From positions 1 through 64,000 of the forward strand of contig JANXOF010000033.1 in NCBI GenBank assembly GCA_025353725.1: a DNA stretch of 64,000 nt. The letters are read 5' to 3'. Shown here in pieces: positions 32,990 through 43,286 of the stretch. The notes under the pieces are model-generated. The model searched no databases, was not told the DNA's origin, and was given only the letters and a program-made list of their open reading frames with translations. Position 1 is the stretch's first letter. Each line of letters starts with the position of its first letter. Position numbers and translations under genes: made by a program. Origin of the DNA: Polyangiaceae bacterium (GTDB lineage Bacteria; Myxococcota_A; Polyangia; Polyangiales; Polyangiaceae).

Positions 32990-33736
32990 ATGTTCCAGCT
33001 AAGCGGCAAAGTTGCCCTCGTCACCGGCGGTTCACGAGGGATCGGTCGTGCGTGCGCGGAAGCTCTTGCGGAGCAGGGTGCCACCGTCGTTGTCAACTAC
33101 GTCAAGGGCGAGGCGCAGGCCCGGGAGGTCGCGGATCAGATCGTCGCAAACGGTGGCAAAGCGGAAATCGCGGGCTTCGACGTCGCCGATACGAAAGCCA
33201 CCGAGTCCGCGATTGAGGAGCTTGCGAAGCGCCACGGTCGCTTGGACGTGTTGGTGGCCAATGCGGGAATCTCGATCGACGGCTTACTTCTTCGTCTTAA
33301 AGACGAGGACACGGATCGACTCTTTCAAGTCAACGTAAAAGGCTCACTCGCCTGCGCAAAGGCGGCCACCAAGGTCATGATGCGCGCCAAAACCGGCCGG
33401 ATTATCTTCCTGTCGAGCGTCGTCGGCGAAATGGGCAACGCCGGCCAAACGGCCTACGCAGCCTCCAAGGCAGCCGTCATCGGTGCCGCCAAGTCCATCG
33501 CACGGGAGTTCGCCTCACGAAGCATTACCGTCAACGTCATCTCCCCGGGCTTCATAGACACCGACATGACAAGCGGAATGACCGAGGCGATGAAGGAACA
33601 GCTCGTCAAAGTGGTTCCGCTCGGTCGCACGGGCACGGCCCGCGAAATCGCGGGCGCTTGCGTGTATCTAGCAAGCGATGAAGCCGCTTACGTCACGGGC
33701 CAGGTGATCCGCGTGAACGGCGGAATGTACGTCTGA
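32990..33736 (+). CDS. fabG: 3-oxoacyl-ACP reductase
   Basis: An NADPH-dependent short-chain dehydrogenase for the first reduction of the fatty-acid cycle. The cofactor loop is [16 protein letters not shown] and the structural motif is VANAGIS. The catalytic Ser-Tyr-Lys are found in [10 protein letters not shown] followed by [13 protein letters not shown]. The C-terminus ends with [15 protein letters not shown], as is usual for FabG. The 248-residue length is standard. Confidence 0.97.
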   Translation: MFQLSGKVALVTGGSRGIGRACAEALAEQGATVVVNYVKGEAQAREVADQIVANGGKAEIAGFDVADTKATESAIEELAKRHGRLDVLVANAGISIDGLLLRLKDEDTDRLFQVNVKGSLACAKAATKVMMRAKTGRIIFLSSVVGEMGNAGQTAYAASKAAVIGAAKSIAREFASRSITVNVISPGFIDTDMTSGMTEAMKEQLVKVVPLGRTGTAREIAGACVYLASDEAAYVTGQVIRVNGGMYV

Positions 33737-33880
33737 ACGCGCTTCGCGCAGCCAACGAACGCCGGCCGAGACTCAGGCGGTTGCGATTCGCGCGAAGGCT
33801 GTGTAGAACGGCCGCTCGGGTGTAGCACCCCAACGTCACTACCCAATTTACGGGTCACCGGAAATCGACGAGGCATACGA

Positions 33881-34123
33881 ATGGCTCAGGACATCGGTAC
33901 CGAGGTCAAGCGCATCATCAAAGAGCAGCTCGACGTCGAAGAGAAAGATATCAAGCCCGAGTCCTCGTTTATCGACGACCTCGGCGCAGACTCGCTCGGA
34001 CTCGTCGAGCTCGTCCTCGCGTTCGAGGAAGCCTTCGAGATCGACATCCCGGACGAAGACACCGAGAAGATCCGCACCGTCCAAGACGCGGTCGACTACA
34101 TCGGGAAACACGCGAAAAAATAG
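33881..34123 (+). CDS. acpP: Acyl carrier protein
   Basis: An 80-residue acidic four-helix protein that carries fatty-acid intermediates on phosphopantetheine. The modification site Ser lies in [20 protein letters not shown], followed by the acidic helix [18 protein letters not shown]. It is encoded between fabG and fabF, 36 bp before fabF. Confidence 0.98.
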   Translation: MAQDIGTEVKRIIKEQLDVEEKDIKPESSFIDDLGADSLGLVELVLAFEEAFEIDIPDEDTEKIRTVQDAVDYIGKHAKK

Positions 34124-34159
34124 AACGATTCGTTCGACCTTCGAAAGAAGTATTCCGTC

Positions 34160-35416
34160 ATGGCTAGCGAACGCGTCGTCATCACCGGCATCGGCCTCGT
34201 TACTCCCGTCGCGATTGGAAAGCGCGAATCGTGGGAGGCTCTTCTTGCGGGAAAGAGCGGGATCGCGCCGATCACCCTCTTTGACTGCGCGGCCTTCCGC
34301 GTTCGCTTTGCCGGCGAGGTGAAGGGGTGGGACGATGCCCGACTTCGCTTCATCGAGCGAAAAAAGCTCAAAGAGATGGACCGGTTCACCGAGTTCGCGC
34401 TCGGCGCCGCGGACATGGCGGTGAAAGATGCCGAACTGTCTCTCACGGAGGAGGAGCGAAACGAGGCCGGATGCTTCGTTGGCGTCGGCCTGGGAGGTCT
34501 TTCGACGCTTGAAAAGACCAAGCAGACGCTGATGGAGAAAGGGCCGCAAAAGATAAGCCCGTACTCGATTCCGGGCATCATCGCGAACCTTGCGGCTGGT
34601 CAAGTGTCGATGGCCCACGGCCTTCGCGGGCCCAGCTACTGCAACACGAGTGCTTGTTCGAGCGGCGCTCACGCCATCGGAGAAGCCGCGGAATGGATTC
34701 GGCGCGGCAAGATGCACGTGATGGTGTGCGGCGGAGCCGAAGCGACCGTAACGCCCGTCGGAATCGGTGGTTTTGAGGCGATGCATGCGCTGTCGAAGCG
34801 CAACGACAACCCGGAAGGCGCCAGCCGTCCGTTCGACTCGGGCCGTGATGGATTTGTGTGCGGCGAGGGCGCAGGCATTGTCGTTTTAGAGTCGCTGACA
34901 CGCGCCCGCAAGCGCGGCGCCCGCATCTACGCCGAGATCACGGGCTACGGCGCCTCGAGCGACGCTCACCACCTCACGAATCCTGCGCCGCACGGCGAGG
35001 GCGCTCAGCGGTCGATGCGAATGGCGCTCAGCGACGCCGGCATCTCGCCCGACGCCGTCGGGTACGTCAATGCCCACGGGACGTCGACCCCGGTAGGTGA
35101 CATTGCTGAGAGCGAGGCGATAACAGCGGTTTTCGGGCACCACGCGACGAGCAAAGAGCTCTGGGTAAGCTCAACGAAGTCGATGATGGGGCACCTCCTC
35201 GGAGCCGCCGGCGCCGTCGAAAGCGCCCTCTGCGCGCTCGCCATTGCCGAAGGTAAAATACCTCCTACGATCAACCTGACAAATCCAGACCCACAGTGCC
35301 CACTGGACTACGTCGCCAACACGGCGCGTGAGCGTCACATTAAGCACGCACTCAACAACTCGTTTGGTTTTGGCGGAACAAATTGTTCGCTGGTGCTTTC
35401 TCGGTATGCGGGTTGA
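34160..35416 (+). CDS. fabF: Beta-ketoacyl-ACP synthase II
   Basis: FabF elongates acyl-ACP by two carbons. The catalytic Cys is in [18 protein letters not shown], the first His in [15 protein letters not shown], the Lys and second His in [18 protein letters not shown], and the Phe gatekeeper region is [13 protein letters not shown]. At 418 residues it is complete. It ends 3 bp before rpiB. Confidence 0.97.
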   Translation: MASERVVITGIGLVTPVAIGKRESWEALLAGKSGIAPITLFDCAAFRVRFAGEVKGWDDARLRFIERKKLKEMDRFTEFALGAADMAVKDAELSLTEEERNEAGCFVGVGLGGLSTLEKTKQTLMEKGPQKISPYSIPGIIANLAAGQVSMAHGLRGPSYCNTSACSSGAHAIGEAAEWIRRGKMHVMVCGGAEATVTPVGIGGFEAMHALSKRNDNPEGASRPFDSGRDGFVCGEGAGIVVLESLTRARKRGARIYAEITGYGASSDAHHLTNPAPHGEGAQRSMRMALSDAGISPDAVGYVNAHGTSTPVGDIAESEAITAVFGHHATSKELWVSSTKSMMGHLLGAAGAVESALCALAIAEGKIPPTINLTNPDPQCPLDYVANTARERHIKHALNNSFGFGGTNCSLVLSRYAG

Positions 35417-35419
35417 CCT

Positions 35420-35857
35420 ATGGCGAAAATTGCCATCGCTTCCGACCACGGCGGTTTCCGACTCAAAGCCGAGCTCCGCGAACTCCTGGTAAACGCTGGC
35501 AACGACGTGACCGACCTCGGAACGGCGGACGCCGTGACCAGTTGCGACTACCCGGACTTCGCTCATGCCGTTGCGGCGAACATCCTGAGCCAAACGGCCG
35601 CGTTGGGGATTCTCGTGTGCGGCACCGGCGTCGGAATGGCCATCGCGGCCAACCGCCACGCGGGCATTCGCGCCGTCGTGTGTTCGGACACGTACACAGC
35701 ACGACTGAGTCGGGCCCACAACGCGACGAATATTCTTTGCCTTGGCGAACGCGTTGTAGGGAGCGGTCTCGCGTGGGACATCGTCAACGCGTGGCTCGCG
35801 GAGCCGGCCTCCGGCGACGAGCGGCACCTGCGACGACGCGCCAAGATAGAGCTTTGA
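35420..35857 (+). CDS. rpiB: Ribose-5-phosphate isomerase B
   Basis: RpiB interconverts ribose-5-phosphate and ribulose-5-phosphate. This 145-residue protein has IASDHGGFRLKAEL at the start, the catalytic Cys in GILVCGTGVGMAIAANR, and TARLSRAHNATNILCLGERV towards the end, all typical of RpiB. It follows fabF almost without a gap, so it is probably expressed from the same transcript. Confidence 0.95.
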   Translation: MAKIAIASDHGGFRLKAELRELLVNAGNDVTDLGTADAVTSCDYPDFAHAVAANILSQTAALGILVCGTGVGMAIAANRHAGIRAVVCSDTYTARLSRAHNATNILCLGERVVGSGLAWDIVNAWLAEPASGDERHLRRRAKIEL

Positions 35858-35946
35858 CGCCCGTTGCGCACACTGTCGTAAGCGCGCGACCCGTCGTTCG
35901 CTTGGGCGCTGACGGCACGCGTGATCGTGATACGGAGTTATAAGTC

Positions 35947-36411
35947 GTGAAGTGCCCCTCGTGTGCGCACCCGGAAAGCAGAGTCACGGATTCACGGGCC
36001 GGAACGGCAGGAGACGTGATTCGTCGGCGCCGTGAGTGCGAGGCTTGTGCGCGGCGATTCACCACGTACGAGCGCGTTGAGGAAGTCTTCCCGCTGCTCA
36101 TCAAAAAGGACGGCCGTCGCGAAACCTTCGACCGCCAAAAGGTGCTCAGCGGACTTAAGCGCGCCTGCGACAAACGCGCCGTCTCCATCGAGAGGCTGGA
36201 GGTCATCGTCGACGCCATCGAACGGGAGCTCATCGATAGCGGCGATAAAGAAGTAGGTGCGCAGCTCGTAGGTGAGCGCGTCATGAGCCATTTGCGCGCG
36301 GTCGATCCCGTCGCCTATGTTCGCTTCGCGAGCGTATATCGTCAGTTCAAGGACATCGACGAGTTGCGCTCGGAGATTGATCAGCTCGCCCGCAAGGACG
36401 TCAAATCATGA
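35947..36411 (+). CDS. nrdR: Transcriptional repressor NrdR
   Basis: NrdR represses ribonucleotide reductase genes in response to the nucleotide pool. The GTG start at 35947 puts the zinc ribbon at once ([17 protein letters not shown], then [18 protein letters not shown]), followed by the ATP-cone domain ([20 protein letters not shown] to [18 protein letters not shown]). At 154 residues it is complete. The stop overlaps the start of ribD by 4 bp, an arrangement seen in many bacteria. Confidence 0.96.
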   Translation: MKCPSCAHPESRVTDSRAGTAGDVIRRRRECEACARRFTTYERVEEVFPLLIKKDGRRETFDRQKVLSGLKRACDKRAVSIERLEVIVDAIERELIDSGDKEVGAQLVGERVMSHLRAVDPVAYVRFASVYRQFKDIDELRSEIDQLARKDVKS

Positions 36412-37667
36412 GCGGCAACGACCCAAAAGACCCGAAAGATTCTGCGTCCGTACGACCGGTCTCTACGACGAGCGGCGCAAAGGGAGACGCCGAAGCGGCC
36501 TCATCACAAGCTCCGAATTTTTCGCACTCTTCGCCGTCGGAACGTTCAGGTTCGCGGGTCTCACCCCTCACGACGGACGACGAACAATGGATGGACGTCG
36601 CACTGGCGCACGCGAAGAATGGCCGACCGTCGCCCAATCCGCACGTCGGCGCCATCGTCGTAAAGGATGGCCACGTAGTGGGCAGCGCTCACCACGAGCG
36701 TGCGGGGACCGACCATGCCGAAATTGCTGCCCTTCGCGCGGCAGGTGCCCATACCCGAGGCGCTTCGCTCTACGTGACGCTCGAGCCGTGCAACCACCAC
36801 GGGCGCACTCCGCCTTGCACGGATGCGATCTTGGCGTCCCACGTTGCGCGGGTCGTCATCGGCGTACGCGACCCAAACCCTCACGTCGAGGGCGGTGGCC
36901 TCGAGAGACTTCGACAGGCGGGTATCGAGGTCGTAGAGGGCGTTCGAGAGGAGAAGGCCCGAGCGCGAATCGCTCCTTGGGCAAAACACATTACGATCGC
37001 CTTGCCGTACGTATCTCTGAAGCTTGCACTCTCCCTCGACGGACGTATTGCGACCCGAACCGGTGAATCAAAGTGGGTGACCGGACCAGACGCTCGCGCC
37101 AAAGTTCATCTCCTGCGCTCGAAGAGCGACGGGATCGCGATCGGGATAGGTACAGCTCTTGCTGACGATCCGCGACTGACGGTTCGCGACGCGCCCGGGG
37201 AAAGCCCCGTGCGCATTGTTTTCGACACCAAGCTGCGACTCCCGCCCGCCTCGCGGCTCGTGCAAACTGCACGTGAAACGCGGCTGCTTGTGCTCTGCGG
37301 CCATGACGCGTCGGTCGAAGCCGAAGAGCAGCTCGGCGCGCTCGGCGTCGAGTGCCTACGCATGCCCGTCTTGGCCGAGGGACGGATCGACGTGTTCGCG
37401 GCGCTCCGCGGGCTCGCGCAGCGGGGAATCGTCAACCTGATGGTCGAAGGTGGTGCAGAGCTCGCGGGGAGCTTTCTCGCCGGCCGATTCGCAGACGAGC
37501 TTCATGTGTTTGTAGCTCCTATCCTGCTGGGTCCGCGTGGCCGCGCGGGAGCCGTCGACTGGGCAGGACCTGACACGCCTCAAACCGCGCCGCGGATCAA
37601 AGCCCCCGCCTGGGAGCTCGTCGGTCACGACGCCTACGTCCACGGTCCCCTCCTTTACCCGGATTGA
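36408..37667 (+). CDS. ribD: Bifunctional riboflavin biosynthesis deaminase/reductase RibD
   Basis: RibD carries out the second (deamination) and third (reduction) steps of riboflavin synthesis. The deaminase zinc site is seen in [14 protein letters not shown] and [17 protein letters not shown]. The reductase domain has [20 protein letters not shown] and [15 protein letters not shown]. The first 60 residues are a Ser/Lys/Asp-rich extension without counterpart in typical RibD (normally about 365 residues against 419 here), so an internal start near residue 57 is possible. No other rib gene is nearby. Confidence 0.94.
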   Translation: MSGNDPKDPKDSASVRPVSTTSGAKGDAEAASSQAPNFSHSSPSERSGSRVSPLTTDDEQWMDVALAHAKNGRPSPNPHVGAIVVKDGHVVGSAHHERAGTDHAEIAALRAAGAHTRGASLYVTLEPCNHHGRTPPCTDAILASHVARVVIGVRDPNPHVEGGGLERLRQAGIEVVEGVREEKARARIAPWAKHITIALPYVSLKLALSLDGRIATRTGESKWVTGPDARAKVHLLRSKSDGIAIGIGTALADDPRLTVRDAPGESPVRIVFDTKLRLPPASRLVQTARETRLLVLCGHDASVEAEEQLGALGVECLRMPVLAEGRIDVFAALRGLAQRGIVNLMVEGGAELAGSFLAGRFADELHVFVAPILLGPRGRAGAVDWAGPDTPQTAPRIKAPAWELVGHDAYVHGPLLYPD

Positions 37668-37742
37668 TTACCCGGATGGATCGTTCATCAGACTCTCCGC
37701 GCGCTCGCGTGGTGGCCGCTTCAGCGTTAGGCTCTCTAAAGA

Positions 37743-38255
37743 ATGGTTCGCACAATTCTTCACTACCCCGACAAGCGACTTCGGGATCACGGCGAAAAGA
37801 TCACAACGGTCACCCCTGAGCTCCGCAAGCTCATCGACGATATGGCCGAGACGATGTACGCCGCCCCCGGAGTCGGACTCGCGGCGACGCAAATCGGTGA
37901 AAAGCTTCAGCTCTTTATCATCGACGTCGCGGATGCCGACGAGCCAAGCGAGCTCCGCGTCTTCATCAATCCGGAGATCCTCGAAAGCACAGGCGAGCTT
38001 ACCTGGGCCGAAGGCTGCCTGAGCTTTCCTGGAATTACGGAGGACATCGACAGGTCAGCGCGCGTCCGCGTGCGCGCCCAAGACGGTGACGGCCACTGGT
38101 TCGAGCTTGAAGCGGAGGGGCTGCTTGCCGTGGCCATCCAACACGAATACGACCACTTACACGGCGAGCTGATGATCGACCACATGGGCCCGCTTAAAAA
38201 GCGACTTACCCACCGCAAGATGCTCAAGCGCGTCGACGGCCATTCCGTCGCTTAG
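37743..38255 (+). CDS. def: Peptide deformylase
   Basis: Peptide deformylase removes the N-formyl group from new proteins. The three motifs are present: GVGLAATQIG, EGCLSFPGI (metal-binding Cys) and QHEYDHLHGEL (the two His ligands and catalytic Glu). At 170 residues it matches type 1 enzymes. It ends the plus-strand housekeeping run and converges with the FHA-protein gene. Confidence 0.97.
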   Translation: MVRTILHYPDKRLRDHGEKITTVTPELRKLIDDMAETMYAAPGVGLAATQIGEKLQLFIIDVADADEPSELRVFINPEILESTGELTWAEGCLSFPGITEDIDRSARVRVRAQDGDGHWFELEAEGLLAVAIQHEYDHLHGELMIDHMGPLKKRLTHRKMLKRVDGHSVA

Positions 38256-38331
38256 GCGAGCGACGCAGGCAGACGAGATTTCGGCGCGCCTTCCAGGCCG
38301 AATCATCTGTGCGCCCTCGAGAGTCGACGGC

Positions 38332-40494
38332 CTACTGACGGCCTGAACGCTTAAACATCCCCGCATCGACCTTCAGGCCTCGTGCCGAGAACTCACTCGC
38401 GACGCGCGGGACCACGCCCGTCGCGCTGAACGATCCGTCGGTCGTCCCTTGGCCCGGGTTCGAGTCAGGAGTGAAGACAAAGACGTCGCGAGCGAGGATG
38501 CCTTTTGCGTCGGATCCGCCGAGTTCAGCGATGCGCGTAATCCGAACGCGCCCGTCCGGAAGTTGGAGAACTTCGACGGCGATATCGAACAAGTCGCCGA
38601 CGACGTCACGCATACTCTCGACGCTGAGCCCTGGTCGATACACGACAAGCTGACCGACGAGCCGCGCGAGCGCTTGACGAAGCGTTGGCGCCGATACTGA
38701 AGCGAGGACCCCTTCGCAGCCTTCAAGCATGGCATCGAGCGTCGCAGCCGCAACGCCGCCAGTGAGGTGATCGACGATAAGTCGGTCGGGACGAAGTCGC
38801 GCAGCACCGCGGACCATGCGTTCACCCGAAGCCTCCGAATCCGTGAAACGCAAAGACACAATCTGCGCGTCGACGAGCGCGATTTCCTCGAGGGCTTGCA
38901 CGACCACGACGCGCTCGGGAACAGGCCCCGCCGAGCCGAGAGCCGACAGCACGACTGCAGCGGACACACCTGAAACGAGAATGTTTGCATGCGACGCGAC
39001 GCAGGCCTCGAGAAACTGCGCCATTAGAGGCGACACCGCGGCCTCATTGACAAGTTGCTCGAGCGTCGCTTCGACGCGACGTCGCTTTCTGACCGAGAGC
39101 GCGAGGTGCGCGGACGTTGGCGGCGCCATCGCCACGAAGGAAAGACGGGGAAGGTCGCGCTCGAGGAAAGCCTCTCCGGCGCGCCACGCGTCGCCGCTTT
39201 GATACGCGAGGCGCTCTATCGCTCGACGGAACGCGTCTTCGCTACTGAAGGCGCCGGGTTCGTGTGTACACACGTTCCGACCGACACGAAGCGTCGAGGC
39301 TTGGTCGTAGCGGGTAAAGTGGACTTCGAGAACGTCGTCGTCATCGAGGTGCGCTGCGAGGGCGCCGAGGCCCACGAGTTCGCGTGTGGCTTCCTTCATG
39401 ACGGCGTCGAGGTCGATGGCTTCGGGTGCCTCGCCTTCTTCGCGCATCGCGGCCACCTGCTCACGTGCCGCGCGCTCTATCGCGCTTATGAGGCCCTCAG
39501 AAACCAGCGAACTTTCTCGCAGGGGCGAGAGGTCAATCGCGTCTGAAATTCGGCCGAGGAGCATCGTGAGGGCAAGGCGATGACCGGCCTGGAGTGCACT
39601 GTCTTTGGCGACGATCCGTGCGGGCGAAACGCTGGCGCGCGGCGAAGACGGCGAGGCCAAAACAGAGTGAACAGGGGCCGGCGAAAGGTTCGAAGGGCGC
39701 GGTGAGCCACTAGGTAGTTCGAGCGCGACCGGCACGGCGGTCCTCAAGGGGAATGCTGTCGCTCTCGAGAGTGGAGAGGTCTGGGCAGGAGGAAGCGTGT
39801 GGGACGGCCCCAGTGCGAGCGGCACGGCCACCGCGCGCTCCAAGACCTTCGGAAGCGGAAGAGGCGTCGTCGCCGGACGCTGGAGGTCAGCCTCTTCGCT
39901 CGCGAGCAAACGCGTCGTTAGCTTGGCTACGGGCGGGAGCTTTTCGAGATGGGCAGGCGCGCTGTCATCAGGCTCGTCATGGAGGGAGTAGTTGGTCTCG
40001 CTGCCCTCGGGCGCCCGAGGGGGCATGGCGGGAGGGGCCTCCGATACGTTCGACGCCTTCGATTGCGGGAGCGGAACTCCTGGTGGAGAGGTCGACGCCT
40101 GGAGGGTTGCGACGTGCGGTCTGCCCGACGGGCGCGGCTGCGCGGGGATCGCGCCAGCGACGATGGGGGCAGCTTCTCCTACCTGAGCCGAGGCCGCGAT
40201 CGCCGCCGCCGTCTCGAGGCAGATGACGAAGTCGCCAATGTAGATTTTGTCGCCTTCGCGGACGATCGTAGCTTGAGCGATCTTCCGACCGTTTACGTAG
40301 GTCCCGTTCGTGCTTTTGAGGTCGGTAACGATGAAGCGAGCGTCGCGGAAAAGTAGCCGAGCGTGGTGCTTGGATACGTTTCCTTTCGGGAGCACAAGGT
40401 CGTTGCCTTGCACACGCCCGACATTGATCTCGTTTTTCTCGAAGCTCTCGCGCCGTTCGGCGCCACCTTTTTCGCTGATGAGGATGGCAAACAC
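38332..40494 (-). CDS. FHA domain fused to a degenerate CpaF/TadA-like ATPase
   Basis: Residues 1-100 are a canonical FHA phosphothreonine-binding domain ([39 protein letters not shown]). A Pro/Ala/Ser-rich linker of about 200 residues follows. The last 400 residues follow the CpaF/TadA secretion-ATPase fold ([48 protein letters not shown] at the end), but the P-loop position reads [16 protein letters not shown] where CpaF has GGTGSGKTT, and GEVRG is replaced by DHLTG. Without the Lys and Glu it should not hydrolyse ATP. The likely role is a phosphorylation-dependent adaptor of a Tad-like machine. Confidence 0.85.
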   Translation of the reverse strand: MFAILISEKGGAERRESFEKNEINVGRVQGNDLVLPKGNVSKHHARLLFRDARFIVTDLKSTNGTYVNGRKIAQATIVREGDKIYIGDFVICLETAAAIAASAQVGEAAPIVAGAIPAQPRPSGRPHVATLQASTSPPGVPLPQSKASNVSEAPPAMPPRAPEGSETNYSLHDEPDDSAPAHLEKLPPVAKLTTRLLASEEADLQRPATTPLPLPKVLERAVAVPLALGPSHTLPPAQTSPLSRATAFPLRTAVPVALELPSGSPRPSNLSPAPVHSVLASPSSPRASVSPARIVAKDSALQAGHRLALTMLLGRISDAIDLSPLRESSLVSEGLISAIERAAREQVAAMREEGEAPEAIDLDAVMKEATRELVGLGALAAHLDDDDVLEVHFTRYDQASTLRVGRNVCTHEPGAFSSEDAFRRAIERLAYQSGDAWRAGEAFLERDLPRLSFVAMAPPTSAHLALSVRKRRRVEATLEQLVNEAAVSPLMAQFLEACVASHANILVSGVSAAVVLSALGSAGPVPERVVVVQALEEIALVDAQIVSLRFTDSEASGERMVRGAARLRPDRLIVDHLTGGVAAATLDAMLEGCEGVLASVSAPTLRQALARLVGQLVVYRPGLSVESMRDVVGDLFDIAVEVLQLPDGRVRITRIAELGGSDAKGILARDVFVFTPDSNPGQGTTDGSFSATGVVPRVASEFSARGLKVDAGMFKRSGRQ

Positions 40495-40572
40495 GCGGGC
40501 TATGATTGTCAGGGGTTTCCGAGAGCTTTGTCAATCATGCGATCGTAGGGTCGCGCGACAAGGCGCCTCCCG

Positions 40573-40806
40573 CTAGTCGCCTTTCGGGGTGCGACGTCCT
40601 TTTACCTCTGTGGCAACAAACCCGAGAAGCTCGCCCGCAAGTGCCATCACGTCGCGCTCGACGTAGCCACTCGCGCGGAGCTCGCGGTAGATAGTTTTCG
40701 CAAGAATTGTCAAGGCCTTGGGGTCACGATCGCGAGGATGGGTATCAAAAAGCAGCGCCATTCGGTCTTGAGGCAAAGCAACATTTAGGCCACAAGCTGA
40801 CGACAC
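40573..40806 (-). CDS. Small conserved-looking hypothetical protein
   Basis: A 77-residue protein, largely helical (AKTIYRELRASGYVERDVMALAGELLG), with good G/C at third positions and no known motif. It lies upstream of the FHA-CpaF-like gene on the same strand, 78 bp away, and could be its operon partner. I do not recognise the family. Confidence 0.55.
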   Translation of the reverse strand: MSSACGLNVALPQDRMALLFDTHPRDRDPKALTILAKTIYRELRASGYVERDVMALAGELLGFVATEVKGRRTPKGD

Positions 40807-40931
40807 GACATTGCCGGTGGTTCAGCGGTAAACGGAGCGGTCGACGCGAAAGAGAATGCTCGGAGAAACGACGGGGCCGCAAACTGGACTACGCACTTAC
40901 GAGGTGCGGGACGCGTGGTAGGTTGTCGCCT

Positions 40932-42377
40932 ATGGCGGACGTGGAGGCGGGGGTGAGCCTTGATGCGGCGCATGACGACGGCAGCGCGAAGGTCTCGTCC
41001 TCCGCTTTGCAGCCTTCCCCTCCCCTTCGACAGCACACCGCACGGTGGCTCGAGCCGGCGAGCCGGCGACGTCGCCTCGTGTTCGCCGCGGGCATCTACA
41101 TCGCGTGCGTGTTCGCCTTTGCTTTGATTGCGGGCGACAGACTGACCACCCACACCGCGTACAACCACTTCGCACACCTCGCAGATGCGTGGCTTCACGG
41201 TCGTCATGATCTCCGCTTCGGCGCGCCGGGCTACGCGGGCAACAACGACTTTGCGGTGTTCGAGGGTAGGACGCACATTAGCTTTCCTCCGTTCCCTGCA
41301 CTTCTAATGCTGCCCTTCGTGGCCCTCGCACGGAGCCCCGAAAACTTCCGTGACGCGCAATTCGTAGTCTGGCTCGCAGGAGTCGGACCGGCCGTCCTTT
41401 TTCTCGTACTGGAGAAGCTTCGGCGCACGGAACGAGCTCCGCGCTCAGAAAAAGAGAATCTTCAACTCGCCCTGCTTTTCGCTTTCGGAACCGTCTATTT
41501 TTTTACCGCGGTGCAAGGCACCGTGTGGTTCGCGGCGCACGTCGTAGGCGTCGGCCTCACCGCTTTGTTCGTGCTTTGCGCCCTCGATGCAAAGCACCCC
41601 GCACTCGCCGGGTTGCTGCTTGGCTTGATGTTTTTGACGCGAGTAACGACGTTGCTCATCGGCGTATTTTTTCTCTTTGAGGCGATGCGTGCATCGTACA
41701 CTGTACGGTCGACCGTAGAACTGCGTCGAGGCGTCGACTATCGCAAGCTCGCGCGCTTATGCGCTCTGGCGGCAGTTCCCGTCTGCTGCGCTCTTGGGGT
41801 CGCGTCGTGGCTGAACGGTCAGCGTTACCATGACCTGCGGCCATGGGCTTTCGGTCACGAATACCTAACCGTCGGCTGGCAGACCCGCATTCGCACGTGG
41901 GGCCTCTTCAACTACCACTTTCTCCCGCGAAACCTCGGAGTGATGTGGGCGAGTCTTCCGTGGAACGTCGCGCCCAAAGGCGCCGCCCGCACGCCGGGCA
42001 CGTGGCCGTTCACCATCAGCGGCCATGGCCTCGCGCTATGGTTTACGTCTCCCCTCTACCTGTGGCTCCTGCGGCCATTGAAATCGAAGGCGACGGCCCT
42101 GACCTGGGCGGCTTTCGCCGCAGCAAGTGGCCCGATGGTGATGAACCTTTGTTACCAGAACAGTGGATGGTTCCAATTCGGCTATCGCTTCTCGAACGAC
42201 TACGCCGTCTTGCTTTTCATCATGCTCGCCGTAGGCGTGAGGCGCATGGGCCGCGTGTTTTGGGTCGCGGCGGCATGGTCGGTGTCGTGGAACCTCCTGG
42301 GAGCTGTCACCTTTGAACGCGAAGCCTACGGCGCGCTCTATTCGCGCGACCCGAACGCCTTCTTCCCCCCCGACTGA
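40932..42377 (+). CDS. Polytopic membrane protein, GT-C glycosyltransferase-like
   Basis: About 481 residues from the ATG at 40932 (MADVEAGVSLDA). A cytoplasmic N-terminus of about 50 residues is followed by some nine to eleven TM helices (FAAGIYIACVFAFALIAGD, FFTAVQGTVWFAAHVVGVGL, LLGLMFLTRVTTLLIGVFF). The large first loop (HTAYNHFAHLADAWLHGRHD) and later NFHF-type loops resemble GT-39/GT-C mannosyltransferases acting on lipid-linked sugars. No defining catalytic motif was established, so the assignment is by topology only. An upstream ATG at 40707 would overlap the divergent small gene and is disfavoured. Confidence 0.75.
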   Translation: MADVEAGVSLDAAHDDGSAKVSSSALQPSPPLRQHTARWLEPASRRRRLVFAAGIYIACVFAFALIAGDRLTTHTAYNHFAHLADAWLHGRHDLRFGAPGYAGNNDFAVFEGRTHISFPPFPALLMLPFVALARSPENFRDAQFVVWLAGVGPAVLFLVLEKLRRTERAPRSEKENLQLALLFAFGTVYFFTAVQGTVWFAAHVVGVGLTALFVLCALDAKHPALAGLLLGLMFLTRVTTLLIGVFFLFEAMRASYTVRSTVELRRGVDYRKLARLCALAAVPVCCALGVASWLNGQRYHDLRPWAFGHEYLTVGWQTRIRTWGLFNYHFLPRNLGVMWASLPWNVAPKGAARTPGTWPFTISGHGLALWFTSPLYLWLLRPLKSKATALTWAAFAAASGPMVMNLCYQNSGWFQFGYRFSNDYAVLLFIMLAVGVRRMGRVFWVAAAWSVSWNLLGAVTFEREAYGALYSRDPNAFFPPD

Positions 42378-42431
42378 CATGTGACTGACACGTGACGGAG
42401 CCAAGCGGGCGTCAAGGCGACGCGTTCTTGG

Positions 42432-43250
42432 CTACTTCTTCTTCTCGTCGCGGGACACCGTGATGCTCTTTATGATCACCGTCGCTTGCGGCTTGTCCTG
42501 AATGCCGGTGGGCACGTTTGCAATGTCGTGAACGACCTCGACCGGCGCGCACTCTCCGAAGATTGTGTAGCTGCGGTCCAGGTGCGCCGCAGCTGCGTCG
42601 GTGATGAAAAACTGAGCGCCGTTCGTGTTCGGTCCGCGGTTCGCCATGCACAGGAGGCCTGCGCGATCGTGTTTGGCGCCCTCCCAGAGCTCATCTTTAA
42701 TAACGTAGCCAGGCTCCCCGGCGCCCGTGCCCTTCGCATCTCCGCCCTGGATCATAAAGCCCTTGATAATTCGGTGAAACGTAGTCCCGTCGTACGCATG
42801 CTTGTTGACCCACACGCCCGTTTCTGAGTCCTTCCACGCACGCTTGCCCGTCGCGAGACCGATGAAGTTTGCGACGGTGACGGGAGCTTTGTCTTCGAAG
42901 AGCCTGCACTGCAGTGCCCCCTTGGACGTTTCGATTTTGGCGATGATGGCGCCTTTGCCAGGGACGTCTTTCAAGGCGTCGCTCAAGCTAAAGGTTCCGC
43001 CTAGTGGATCGCGGCCAGGCTCTCCCGCGGCGGCGCTACCGGAACTCGAAGCACCCGCGCCAGGGTCCGCTTTTGCGGCTCCCGTCGCGCTCGTTCCAGA
43101 GGGTGCCGTCGTTCCTTTGGCGTTCGCAGTATCTTTTGAAGACGCCGGGTCGAGCTCCGCAGGTGGGCTTTTGCAACCCAGACCTCCAAGGGCTACGTAC
43201 GCGAGAAGGCCACCGACGAGGACGAACGTAGAATCGAGTACCGGGCGCAT
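42432..43250 (-). CDS. Cyclophilin-type peptidyl-prolyl isomerase, lipoprotein
   Basis: A 272-residue protein with a lipobox (VALGGLGCKS), an Ala/Gly/Ser-rich linker to about residue 90 and a cyclophilin domain. The active-site Arg lies in TTFHRIIKGFMIQGGDAKGT, with MANRGPNTNGAQFFITDAAA and YTIFGECAPVEVVHDI following. It is predicted to catalyse proline isomerisation on exported proteins while anchored to a membrane. It lies 36 bp downstream of the DUF192 gene on the same strand and may share its transcript. Confidence 0.93.
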   Translation of the reverse strand: MRPVLDSTFVLVGGLLAYVALGGLGCKSPPAELDPASSKDTANAKGTTAPSGTSATGAAKADPGAGASSSGSAAAGEPGRDPLGGTFSLSDALKDVPGKGAIIAKIETSKGALQCRLFEDKAPVTVANFIGLATGKRAWKDSETGVWVNKHAYDGTTFHRIIKGFMIQGGDAKGTGAGEPGYVIKDELWEGAKHDRAGLLCMANRGPNTNGAQFFITDAAAAHLDRSYTIFGECAPVEVVHDIANVPTGIQDKPQATVIIKSITVSRDEKKK

Positions 43251-43286
43251 GGCTCGATACCTACCACAGCTCGCAAAGGCTCGCGC

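Noticed and set aside
36317-37066. 249-codon plus-strand frame across nrdR-ribD
   Set aside because: It overlaps the C-terminus of NrdR and the deaminase domain of RibD in another frame and is Arg-rich without motifs.
40806-40870. tRNA-like string near GGTTCAGCGG
   Set aside because: No cloverleaf can be drawn: the T-arm and acceptor stem are missing.
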